Assembly: GCF_030272615.1 (NCBI RefSeq)
Contig: NC_081407.1
Span: 100,115,897 to 100,175,896 of the forward strand
DNA: 60,000 nucleotides
Direction: 5' to 3'
Origin: Cryptomeria japonica
Taxonomy: Eukaryota > Streptophyta > Pinopsida > Cupressales > Cupressaceae
Shown here piece by piece: positions 31,694 through 43,244 of this stretch. A program made the position numbers and the translations under genes. Under the pieces are notes generated by a model. It made no database searches, was not told the DNA's origin, and worked only from the letters and a program-made list of their open reading frames with translations. Numbering within the stretch: position 1 is the first letter of the stretch; every line of letters starts with the position of its first letter.

Positions 31694-33380
31694 TGATATT
31701 CTTCAATTTTGGTAGATTGTGAATGGACAACTACATCCACGAAGTTTGCATTGTTAGGGAAGCGTAGAATCCATGAGACTATTGAACACAATGAATTGCA
31801 TTGTTTGACGTTCTTGTCGAGAGTTGAGTTAGCACCGCAACGAAAAATCTTCTTTTGGGATATTCCCAAGCTAGAGGTGTTCGTGGAACTTGACAATTTC
31901 AATGTTCCAGAAAGTAATGACGCATTCGCAAGATTCAAGGGGTTGATTGATAATCGAGTCTTGATGATGAATTATGCCTAGTAAGTATGTTGTTACCCTG
32001 TTTGTGCGGGATTCATTACACACCCCACTCAGAATTTATGTGCTCGTTGTGTCAAGAGACCACCAACAAAGTTAAATATTAGTTTGGGTTACCAGTCATT
32101 AGATGAGTGCATTATGGACAAAATTTGGAGTGAATATCTTGCAGTCGAGGAGTATAGAAGAACAAATGAAGACTGTATTACAACATCCTCTAACAGTGAA
32201 AGAAGTCAATTACAAATCAATAGCTCAATTGACCTTGATGATCGATGCATTAGAGTGAGTGATGATTTTGCATACCTTGTAGCCAAGGAGGAATGTGTTG
32301 AAATGGAAGATATTTAAGAAGGCAAGATGGTAGCAAGAGATGATCAATGTTTGGAAACATCAAAGCATGAAGAGGCACAAATCATGGATACTTGTAAAGA
32401 TAATCATCTAGAATTTGAAATGGGAGAAGTAGCAAAAGGATTAAGCAAATAGAAGGATTGTTATAATTCACTAATAATTGATGCCTCACCTCACTAATCA
32501 AAGAAGAAGGGAGTGACTCCAATATGCTTCAAGAGGAAGCAATCCTTGATGAATTTTCAGTCGTGCAACAAGAAGAGGAAGAAATTTTTGGTGAACATTC
32601 ATTCAAACAAGGAGAAAATTCAAATGAAGACTTTCAAGTCGTCCTAAAGGAAGAAGTTTCAAGCAAAATTGGAGAGAATGATCAAATAAACATTGTAATG
32701 TAGCCAGAGAATGAAGAGCAACTTGAAGGGGCACAACCACCAAAGATTGTATTCGATGAACAACTAGAGAATTTTTTTGAATATCAATCAATCAAGGAGA
32801 CTCATGTTTTTGTGGATATGCTTACAAAGTTACACAAGGACATGTGGTTTATGCAAAATGATGAGCCACTTGTCGCCATCGAGGCGAAGGGTGTAGAACA
32901 ATTCGAAGCGGTGCTAAGTCTATTTTTAAAGAAGTTTCAAGAACTAATGGGTGAAGAGTTGCACATCATTGATGCCTAAGGAATGATACATCATCAATTA
33001 CAACCTCTGGAAGTTGTAAAGGATCTCTTATCATATGATGTGTTGGTGTACAACAAGCAAGAATCTCCATTGGAGGACAAAGCACCCTAGGTTGTCTCTT
33101 TCCTTACCACTAAATTTGAAGATTATGAATTTGACTAGAAATTTAGGAAAAACAACTTGTGCATGGATAAATCATGGACCTAACGAATTGCCTTAGTTGA
33201 TAATATTCCATGAAGTTTTAATTGAATATGAGAGTTGCATTGTGCGAGATCATTTATCTAAATTTAAAAATGAGTTTGCAAAACTTCAAACCATGACTTG
33301 TGCCATGTTGTTGTTGAACATTTCGAGAAATCATGTTAAGTCATGTATGTTCTTAGGTTTTTTAGAGTCTTGTTTGTTCT
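31694..33380 (+). pseudogene. decayed plus-strand reading frame of unknown type
   Basis: A series of frames reads VDCEWTTTSTKFALLGKRRI, then PKLEVFVELDNFNVPESNDAF; then YQSLDECIMDKIWSEYLAVEE; then LEVVKDLLSYDVLVYNKQES and FRKNNLCMDKSW. They are linked by in-frame TAG/TAA stops and a few shifts, as in a decayed gene of 500 codons or more. I do not recognise a domain. Its position 1 kb before the TG start at 34391 suggests a transposon origin. Confidence 0.4.
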
Positions 33381-35014
33381 AGGTGTCCTGTAATAGTTTA
33401 GCCTTAGAGTAGATTTTCTTTTTGTGTATTTTAGTTTAGTTTGTTTTGTGTTGTTGGTTGTTTGTTTGCTTGCCTTGAGTCATTTGACTCAAATAGTTCG
33501 GGTCATTTAGTTTAGTTTTCTTTGAGTCTCTTGTCTTAGTTAGTGTGTTTAGCTTTAGTTTTGTGGAAACTTCATTTGTGAGAAAGGTGTGGTGTTGTTT
33601 TTGCATATGCTAACACAATTTTGATTCTATGTTTGGGCCATTTCCTCGATAATTATTTATAAAGTGCTTTAGAATATGAGGTTATTCTTCTCTAAATTTA
33701 TCACTTGGTTACGATTTGTCCTCAACTTAGAAGGGAATCACTTATTGTGTCTTGATACTAAAATCTTTTGATTATTTTATTTTACACCATAATTAAATGG
33801 CTCTAATCATTGTGGTTTCTCAGGTGAAGTAGTGACTTGTGAAAAATCTTAAATCCTACTTCAGTGCCACTGTAATTCTCAAACCCAATGTGAGCTTCAC
33901 TGCTTATGAGCCAAATTGCAAAATGTATGAAAAGAAAAACAATATCAAACAGAAAGAAAAAGGAAAAAAATGAAGAGAAATATCAAAATATTTAGCTTTG
34001 GGAACATGCGAATAACTCCATAGAGGCTATTGATGTTCAACTAACAATGTAGCAATATTCGTGAGAATTATAGTGATAACCTTTTCAAGGCTATAGATGC
34101 TTGACTACCAACGAGGCTTTATCTAGGATGATTTTGAAGTTAGCACACTAACATAGCTCATCATGATGGATTCTAAGAGTCACAATGGTCTTATGAGATG
34201 GAATGAATACATTCACACACACCTGGGTAATCAAAGGTGGCATATCCTGATCCAATTTGTGGTTTTTCTTCCCTTTCGAGTATGTTTTCTAGTCACTTGA
34301 TACGTTGGAAGAAATTATTTGGAGGTTCTAGGTGCATAATCATTCTTATCTTTGAAATGTTCAGGAATACTTTTTTGAATTGGCGCTACATGTTGTGACA
34401 TTTTCACACATCAACCCATTGCAAATGGGGACACCCACTTTTTGCTTGTTAGCTTAGGTGTTTTAGCTTAAGTTGTCTTAGCTTGACAACATGTTTTAGC
34501 TCTTTTTGCTTGTGAGAAGGGTATGTCTTGTTAGTCTATGATAGAGTGAGTGTTGAGTGACCTTTGGAATGCCTTAGAAGTGCAATGTTTTGTCCTTAGT
34601 GTATCATTTGAGTCAAAATTCATGAATGAGCATCAAGGCTATGAGTTGAGGGTGAAATGCACAATCAATTTGTAAAATGTTGTCAATATTGTAGAAAAAC
34701 TGTCAAAAAAAAGTGAAAAGTTGTCAAAATTGTCAAAACTACAAAATATTGTCAATATTACAAAAATGCAAAAAATATTGCAAAGTTATCAATATGGTTT
34801 TCAAGAGGGTTGCCAGGATGAGTGAGGATTTGAGATTGCTAAGTGTTGAAGAACGATGAAATAATTGACGATTCAATGTCCTGACAAGGAAAATTCCTTG
34901 TCAAAGTTAGTTTTTTTTTACCTTGACAAGATGAAATGAGGCGAAATTTATGAAAGCCTTATCTAAATTTGGGTATTTCAAGGTTGGAATTCGATCCTAT
35001 GTTGAGGTGTGGAA

Positions 35015-36035
35015 TGTATTTTTGTCCTTAACTACCCTTCACTTGCTATTTTCTTTGTCCATGACACCTTAAAATCACACCTGTGTTTGTCCTTAACAGG
35101 TAGGGAATTCCGCTCGGGCATTCTCTTTTGTCCTTGGTTATCTTGAACTTGCGCTCATCCTAGCACATTGTCCTCCACAACATGGAAAATGCAATCAAAA
35201 GTTGTCTTTGCATTGCCTAGGGGATCGCCTTGACTTATACTTGTATACCTTACATTGGTGCCACATTATCCTTAGGCAACTTGGGTGTGCATCAAATTTT
35301 GTACTCGGAACACATGAAACCTCGTTCAGTTCTTTTGTGCGCCCTTGATCACCACTACTTTGTCCTTGATAATGAAGGATTAGCACCTTATTTGTCCTTA
35401 ACCTGGGTGGAATTTCACCTTTCCCTTCATCTAGTCCTTGTTCCACAAGGGATTGTGCTCATCATTAGTCCCTATCACCACTTGATTCTCGCCTTATACT
35501 TGTCCTTGTGAGCATTGAAAAGGCGCCCTTCATGGTCCTTGAATCACACCAAATTCTACCCTAGCACATAATCCTTCAGACCTCCTCAATGTTGCTATCA
35601 TGGTGGTATGTCCTTCATACCACTTGAATCCTGCCCAAGGATCTAGTCCTTACACACCATCAAATGATGCCCTTCACTTGATCAAATTCTGGTTCACCTA
35701 AGGCTTACTTTCATTAGCCCTTATCACTATGGAATCATGTCTTGCACATTAGCCCTAGACTACATTGAAATGGCATTCATCTTTAGTCCTTCATGACACC
35801 CTAAATGCCCCCAAGGTTTCTCCATCTTTACTTGCATTAATGTTTAGTCCTTGGAAACCCCTAATTACTGCCCAACACATAAGACCTTGTCCCTTAGCAT
35901 CCTCCAAACCTGACCTATTGTTGTCCCTCCATGTATGCTAAATTGACCTAGGGGGGTTGTCCTTGTGCACATGAATTCACCACTCACCTTTGAGTCCCTA
36001 AGTGCACCTAAGAGCTACCTAGCTTTGTCCCTAAG
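35015..36035 (+). repeat. TTGTCCTT-motif array
   Basis: At least 15 copies of TTGTCCTT(A/G) or (T/A)AGTCCTT occur at roughly 30-110 bp spacing, mixed with ACCTTGAATC, CACTTGA and CCCTAA words. It lies at the same distance range from the TGTTGTGAC terminus as the hairpin array in copy E, but has a different core. Confidence 0.65.
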
Positions 36036-37491
36036 GAGCCCCTAAATGTGCCCAACAAGTAGTAAAAACTCAAAGCAAAAATCATATCTAAAATCATACC
36101 TAAAATCATAAATGTGTTTGTCATGCAAAGCAAACTTAATCAAATTCCATGTGAAGGATGAATGATTTGTTGAGGAGTAGCGCTCAACTCCTATTTATAC
36201 CCCTTCAAGGGTACATTAACATAATATTCAATCTAGTTTAAGGAAAACAATAAAACAACCTTAAAAAATGTGAAGGTAGGCACTCAAGTGAACTTGGCTA
36301 ACTTGCATTAGTCCAAGACAACATGGAATTACTACCAAACATTGTCCTTGAGAAGGCCTTAATTGCGCTCACCATTTGTCTTGTACATACCCTCAAACCC
36401 TCTCAAGGAGATCAAGTGTCTAGGTCAGCCCTCTTTGAGGGAAATTCAAAAAAATGAAAGGCAAAATGATTGATTACTAATGCTAGCTAACCTAAATGAA
36501 AATTTAATTAATTCAATTCAAACAATCAAATGTTCAAGTCGGTTTACTGAGGTATGAGTGAATTCAAGTGTGAGGGAGGCTATAAGAGCATATCAAATTT
36601 TCATTTCAACATCAAAACAAATGCAATCCAAACAAATATTCAAGGAGCGAACCTAGGTGAATTATAAGTAGGCTTGAGATAAATTTCATCAAATTTCAAG
36701 CAATTGCACATTGGAGCAAATTCTATCAACATAAAGGAGGCAATTTAGATCAAATTGAGGAGCAATTTCAAAGCAGATCTAAGGCGATTAACACCAGGTT
36801 TTGAGGCAGACATTAATGCAAATTAGTAGGCCTAATTCAAAATTTCAGATTAGACTTGATTAAAGACAATTTACATCAGCTAAAAAGTCATTTCTAGACT
36901 TGAAAATTCCTTAATTTATTGTTAGTATTACCCTCATTTATTCCTTAATTTTTTGATGCAACATTTTTTCGTCTTTTAGGTTTGATGCATAGGTGAAGGA
37001 AGGAATAAGGTGCATGGAGCGTGAAAGAAGACTTTAACATTTCCAAAGACAAGATTCGTGTTTCAATGATAAGGATGATGGAAAAGATACAACTTGGAGA
37101 GGACTTTACAAAGATGCACTAGGAGGCCAATCAACATCATGAATGACTCAACCATGACAAAGGCTTTCAAGACAAGAAGGATATCTCCAACATGTGAAGA
37201 CGAAGGAATCAAAAAGGTGTTCACATTCAATGATGTAAATGAATGAGTCGATAACAAAAAGCGAGAACCCAACATCATGAAGAAGACTTACGTATCAATA
37301 TCCACACTTCAAGAAAGGAATTCACATTCAAGATACAACAAGGATGGAGTTGAGGAACACCTCAAGAAATTAAGACAAGAGATAAAGATAACATTGTTCT
37401 TCAAGGGACAACCCCATGGTTCTAACATAAAAATAGGGGCAAAAATAGCTCTGGCTCATTCTCCCGCCATTACAATTCAAAACCAACAACC

Positions 37492-38885
37492 TTGGCTACT
37501 CTTGCCAATGTTGGTTTTGCTGCAATGACTCCCGCTGGTTTTGTGGACAACCATGGTTTTGCTTGTCCTGGCCCTACTTTTCTCTCAGTCGTTGTTGTCG
37601 TTGGGGCCTTGCCTTCATATGATTCAAGTCCCTTTGTGTTAACTAGTAGTGCTCCTTCTCTGTCAGTGGATGATCCTACTCACACTCGTTTAGTGGGTAT
37701 TGTTGTTGTTGAACCTTTGGCTCTTAGGGTTGCTACTAGTGCCCTACCAGGTGGAGTTTTTGTTGGCACTTCAAAGCGTCTCGTTGTGGGTCTCCAAACC
37801 TCCTTCTGTTGGCTTACGTAGCTTTGCTCATGTAGCTAGATCTGCTACCTAGCCCTCTAGAGGCGTTCGTCCTCTTCCTTGTGTCAGGTCCTCCCCTGTG
37901 GTGGTATTTGGACAAGATGTTGTGGATAACATTGAGTTCTGCCAATGCTATGCTTTGGTTTGCAAATTCTTTGGGTTCTGGCCTTCAGTTCCAAATCTCC
38001 ATCGCTGCGTATGTGACTCCTGGAAGCCTTTGATTGCTTATAATATATAGATCTTTCCTTGTGCTAAAGGATTTTTTATTACTTTTTTCACATCTACGGT
38101 TGATCGGGATTTGATTTTAGGAAAATTTTGGACAACTTTTAGCCCTCTTACTGTACCAATCAATGTGCATCTAGTCTGGGTCCGCCTTCCGAATCTTCCC
38201 CTTCATTTATGGGAGCACTCTTGCTATGAGGTCATTGGTAACTCTCTTGGCCACTTCTTGAAGGAGGATGAGGCCACATCATCTATGGGCCATTCCACCT
38301 TTGCTCGCATCTTAGTTAGTATTGACATCTCCTTGCCTCTTTCGAGAGATGTGGTTCTCATGGTTGGGGATAGCCCATAGACACAACCTTTGGATTTTGA
38401 GGGCCTCCCATTTCACTGTTGAAAATGCTTCTCTACGGGTCACTTGGCTTCATAATGCTCTATTTCATGTCATAAAGGTGTTGCTACTTGGTGGAAGGAT
38501 ACTATTGTTGATCACCTGACCATTTATGCTTCTAATGCTGATTCGATTGGCTCCTCTCACAAGGATGAGGAGCCCCTCACCACTGTTGATACTATGGTTG
38601 ATGTTGTTATGACCCATGCCACTATGGTTGCACCTGCTACTCTTATGGATCCACAACCCCGTTCTACTCCAGCTGACTCTACTCCTAATGTTGGTCCTCT
38701 TCGGCAACTTATCATTGTTTCACAACAACTTGTTGCAGCCCTACAACAACACCGTTGCTGCTACCGATGGTAACCCAATGGAGTCACTCCCATCTAATCT
38801 TCTCTTGAAAATTCTGATGATTAGATGGGAGTGACTCCATAATTCTAATGATTGTATCTCCTGGACTGTGGTTCGTCGCAGGTGA
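37492..38885 (+). pseudogene. LINE ORF1 (DUF4283-type), broken
   Basis: The N-terminal frame MATLANVGFAAMTPAGF is low in recognisable features. The DUF4283-like part reads WTTFSPLTVPINVHLVWVRL, then PNLPLHLWEHSCYEVIGNSLG, then RDVVLMVGDSP. The zinc knuckle that follows is damaged (a stop and a lost Cys in CxxCFSTGHLAS). The C-terminus ends at CGSSQV-like residues before GTCGCAGG. Stops at about 37820, 38380 and elsewhere. In plant L1 elements ORF1 is the RNA-binding protein. Confidence 0.7.
38778..38840 (+). repeat. perfect 21-bp inverted repeat with 21-bp loop
   Basis: Left arm 38778-38798 (starts ATGGAGTCACTCCCATC) and right arm 38820-38840 are exact reverse complements. The second half-LINE lacks it, so it arose in this copy, probably as a templated inversion. 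Confidence 0.85.
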
Positions 38886-40480
38886 AAGGGGAGATCCTCC
38901 TCCCTCGCTCTAACCCCTATTTGTCAAGGTTTGGGTGTTTCTACCCCTCCTTGAGTTGGTTCGGTTTTTTTTTTGGTTTGACAAGTTTTCCTATTTTCCT
39001 ATCTAACCTAGTTGTCTAGGGGCTTGCCCCTATGGCCAGTTTTTCTCTCACTGTCTGTGGGTTGTTGTATTAAGGATCAACACCCTTTGTTTTGTTGCTT
39101 TTAATATAAAAAAACATTGTTCTTCAAGGAAGAATTTTACATTGACCTTGGATTTCCCTTGAAAACCCAAGATCAACATGAGGACTCTACAACATGTGAG
39201 ATTGCTCTGCGTTAAGGAAATCAAGGATCTTCAAGACCGAAGTGAAGATGAGGATATCAAAGACATATTCCACATCTCAAGAGGACGTTAAGAATGCATA
39301 TACATAAGATGATTGCGATATGGAGTCAAAGAACTATAAATGAGATCATAGTCAAGTTCAAGTGTATCTTCGACATCTCAAAGAGGATTCTTAAATGTGA
39401 AGATGAAATGCAAAATGATGATCAAGGAAAGAAGATACTTTTAGAAGAGTTAAGCAAAGTTAGAAACTTGATACAATTTGGAAATATGAACTATCACAAT
39501 CAATCAAGTTTGGAAATGTTGAGTGTTAAGAGATATCTACGACTAGGTGGAACTTATTTATCATTGACTAATTAGGAGATGCCACCTTGACATGTCCAAG
39601 TTTAGTGTAGTTGACTAATCAACAATTGCATGTGGAGGGCACCAAATTCAATATACCTAACCTAATCTCTCATTTGGTTTGCATTTAAAAGGAGGACATG
39701 TGTCTAATCTATGTGAATCTATTGTAATTCTCATTGGTTAATGAGTTGTTAGTTGTAACTAACGCTATTTAGGTTTTGTCTTGAATTGTCTTGGTCATTG
39801 ATTTCAAATCAATTAGAGTCATTCATATGTAATTGAGACCTTTATATAAGGCTCAATCTTCTCATTTGTAAAGGTTAATAGATAGTTAGCAAGTATGGTA
39901 GGGTAGGAAGAGAAGACAAAGATTGTTGTCAAGGCTATGTTGGAATAAACATATGATTTCTTTGAAGATATGGTGGATTTTGTGTGTTGTTTCAACGTAT
40001 TGCATGGTTTCTACTTCTCAAGTTCAAATTTGTTTATATGGAGTTGATTAGTTGAATGGAATATCTTATTGTTCATTAATGGTGAAGCTTAAATGTTCAT
40101 ACCATTTGTGATTTGTTGATTGCAAGTTGCAATGCATGGTTATACTGAACCACATTAAAACTTAATTTCAAATGCTTTATGCTCATTGATTCGTGTTGTC
40201 TTTGGCATTAATGTGTGTGGGCAATTTGAAAATCATTTACAATAGAAGATGGCATCATCTTTGTGTAGTTATTTCTAATGGCAAAGAAAAGCTTGATTTG
40301 GTTTCACTAGAGTATCAATAGTTCCTGTGTTGGTAGAGATAGATTAGATTCCTAAAATTCATTCATTTTGTATTTTATTGTTAGGAACTTTCATAGATTT
40401 AATTGAAAAGAGGCCTATTGCAAAATCATAAGTAATTTTGAGGAAAAGGAATTTGATAGAATTGTAGAACAATTGTGTAA

Positions 40481-42159
40481 GTCTTTTTGTGTGAACTAAC
40501 ATATCACATCTATACCTCGAGTCTATCCATAATTCAAAGTTGATTGTTCACATTGTGCAAAAGTTTATTGTTCAAATTCATCCGTTGTGAATTTTAAAAT
40601 TGTTATGATTTCTGTAGTTTTGTTATTCATGCATGTGCAATATTGCTCTTATGTAAATTATTTTGCAAATTGAATGCAAGTTAATAGTGTTTACAAACTG
40701 TGTTATGATTACTATTAATTTGTGTTAAAATATTTGTGAATTAACAATTGTGCATTCGGTTTGTGAATTTTTTTTCTATGGTATGCCATCAATCTTTTAT
40801 TCAATTGTCTGCATGCAATTTCTAGTTTCAAAAAATTTAGCTTGAAAGCTTATGCTTGTGTTAGATTAGTTACTTTGTAAAGCTATACAAGTTATAAATT
40901 CTCCCATTTGTGTATACATACTAGTTAAGTATTGTACTCGTACTTGAGAAGTAGACATATAGGTGATAGATTCATTTATTTTTCATTGTATATTAAAGTT
41001 GCTAAAAACAAACTTTATATACTATGAAAAGTTCAAGTTTTGAACATAGTTTGAGCATTCTAACATTTTGGTTTTTATTAAAGGTATCTTCCCCTTATAG
41101 TTCCTTTTTTTCTACTAAATTATGTTTTGTCCAAAAAAAACATTAAAACACTAACAAATAATGACATTAAATGAGTCCACAATCTATAAATTTATATTTT
41201 TTAAAAATTATTCTAACTTATATTAATATTTTTTTAAAAACATAATATTTTTTAAATCATTTTAATATATACAATATAATTTTATCACATCTAATCATAA
41301 ATTTAAATTTGTTTTATTTAGTCATTAAAAATGCATGGTTTTGTATATGTTGAATTTGAACTCTCATATAGTAAATCCTAACAAGATTCAACCACAAAAA
41401 CCCTAGATCTACAATGAAATCCAACACAGCATCAATGAAGAACCATAAAATATGCAAAATCATGAAATAAATCAAATGATACCTTCACACGTTTAAATGG
41501 GTTTGATCTTCATTATTCTCTTATCTCCATTGTTTTTGATATGATATTTTGCACTCATATTTTATGCCTGCAAAGAGCTTAAAGGTGAACGAATGTGGTT
41601 GTGATGATGTAGCTTGATGTAAGCTAAAGCCAATTCGATAGAATGTAAGTATGCTCTAAGGTTGCTATCTAGAAAAGGAGAGGAGAAAGCTTCTTATATA
41701 GAGAACATCCTAAAAACAAATGGTTGAGATTAAGAGGTGGGATAAAAGATGCTCGGCTAATATTGAAGGGTAGGTAGAGGAAATAATTAAATAAAGGGAG
41801 TGGTTAAGATAAATGAGGGGAACAAAACTAAATGGATTAATTAAATAATTTAAAGAACTTATTTAATTAATAGAGAGAGGCCACATAAATTAACAAAAAT
41901 AAAAATTATTTGATTAGTGAAAAGGGAATTTAAATCAATAAAAATATTATTTAAATTAGGATAGAAAAAAGACTTAGAAGAGGATGACTGAATTAATTAA
42001 ATAAACAAGAGTTTATTTAATTAATAAAAAAAAGTGATAATTAAATAAATAAACATATTTATTAAATTAGGCAAGGACAATTTTAAGTGTCTACAATTTT
42101 CATTTTGTTTTTTATATTAAATAATTTTTAATATTTATTTTTATGTAAGTTTCTATTTG
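40481..42159. other. AT-rich sequence, no gene
   Basis: Short frames only. 41100-41340 and 41860-42130 are strongly AT-rich. A minus-strand TATATAAGAAGC near 41697 with a following pyrimidine-rich stretch might be a decayed LTR promoter, but no ends or duplications were found. Confidence 0.4.
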
Positions 42160-42201
42160 AAGGGGTAGATCCCTTTATTGAAATATAAAAACTTAGTACA
42201 T

Positions 42202-42713
42202 CTAGCGGCCAAGGGTGATAATCCCTTCAAACATTACATTGATCCTCTCAATCTGAGAGTCAGAGAAGAGATCTCCATACAGACTTACATAGTTGCCAAA
42301 AATTGTATTGAAATTTGCCAAACCTTCTCGAAACAACTTCAAAGCCTCCTCCATTATCTTTTTCTTTCTAACAACCTTTGCGTCAAAAACTTCTGCAATG
42401 AACCCATTTTGGGGGTGACCTTTAGTTTGAAAGCCTCGGGGATAATTGTAGTTTTGAGCTTAGGCTGGATTAATTTATTCACATACCTTGTTGCCTTGTA
42501 ATCCAACCCAGTTGCCTATATTGCAGTGCTGAAGAATCTTTCCAGCAAGTCTTTGCGATGCATATGATGCCTGGAAGATGAATCTGTTCCCAACACTTCC
42601 TTGATGGCTTGAAGGATATAATCCTCTTCCATAATGAAGAGCCTCCAAATTTGGGTATCCAAATACTCGTCCAAGCAATCGCACACAATTCTAATCCGAT
42701 TCTTCTTAACCAT
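42202..42713 (-). pseudogene. frame downstream of LINE RNase H, unknown function
   Basis: Starts MVKKNRIRIVCDCLDEYL at 42713, one TAG after FFSTAI, continues in the same frame (YKATRYVNKLIQPKLKTTI), then shifts once near 42380 into EEALKLFREGLANFNTIFGN and ends at 42202. About 170 codons, rich in helix-forming and charged residues. It lies about 530 bp after the RNase H frame and just before the LINE 3' end. Not recognised. Confidence 0.45.
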
Positions 42714-43244
42714 AGCAATGGTATACCAAATAATAGAAACTTACACTTTTACTTCTTCACAGGTCTTGTTATAGTGTCAGAGGAAATAACTATTCTTTGT
42801 TGATAAGATATTTTTCAGACCATAATTGTAGAAGTCTAAGATCCTTATGATATGGTAGGATAGTAAATCTCACATTTTATACTACCCATAGATCCGTTAT
42901 CCAAATTGGGGGTTTATCTATCAATTATTAATAGCCTATGTCTTGTGATCCCCAAAAAGATGCTTGACTGAACATTATCCATCTGTCCCATTCTATCACT
43001 TCAATGCCTTATATCGAATATCTTCCTACTTCGTGACTATCAGTTCTTACTCATAAGTACCATAGGAATATGCAATTAGATGTGATTTCTAATTCCAACA
43101 TCGCTTGAAAGAAGGAAAGAAATCAATTGATTCTATTACCAGGGGAAAAGAGGAAGTCGCCTTGTCCAAATCAATGATATCTTTCAAGCATTGCCCAAGT
43201 CAAAGGGATTTGGGACTTTGTTGTCATCTTTGAAATCAATTCCC

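Larger units (their letters stand above)
37407..39113 (+). mobile_element. ORF1-only LINE (half-LINE), copy 1, 1,707 bp
   Basis: Flanked by the exact 16-bp duplication ACATTGTTCTTCAAGG (37391-37406 and 39114-39129), with a short A-rich tail just before the right duplication. Between the duplications there is only an L1-type ORF1 and a 3' untranslated part ending TTTGTTGCTTTTAATAT plus A-run. There is no room or motif for endonuclease or RT. Inserted into the third TGTTGTGAC-family copy, so it is younger than that. Confidence 0.85.
34391..40480 (+). mobile_element. third member of the TGTTGTGAC...TCAACA family
   Basis: Begins TGTTGTGACATTTTCACACATC, then CCATTGCAAATGGGGAC, matching the minus-sense start of copy E. 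A GTCCTT array and a long featureless segment follow. The 39170-40370 part then aligns with copy T: AAATGTTGAG, TATATAAGGCTC, CATTTGTAAAGGTTAATAG, ATTGCATGGTTTCT. The right end is approximate; the GAGGATAAG...TCAACA end was not found. Interrupted by an ORF1-only LINE (37407-39113). No protein frame like that of copy E is present. Confidence 0.6.
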
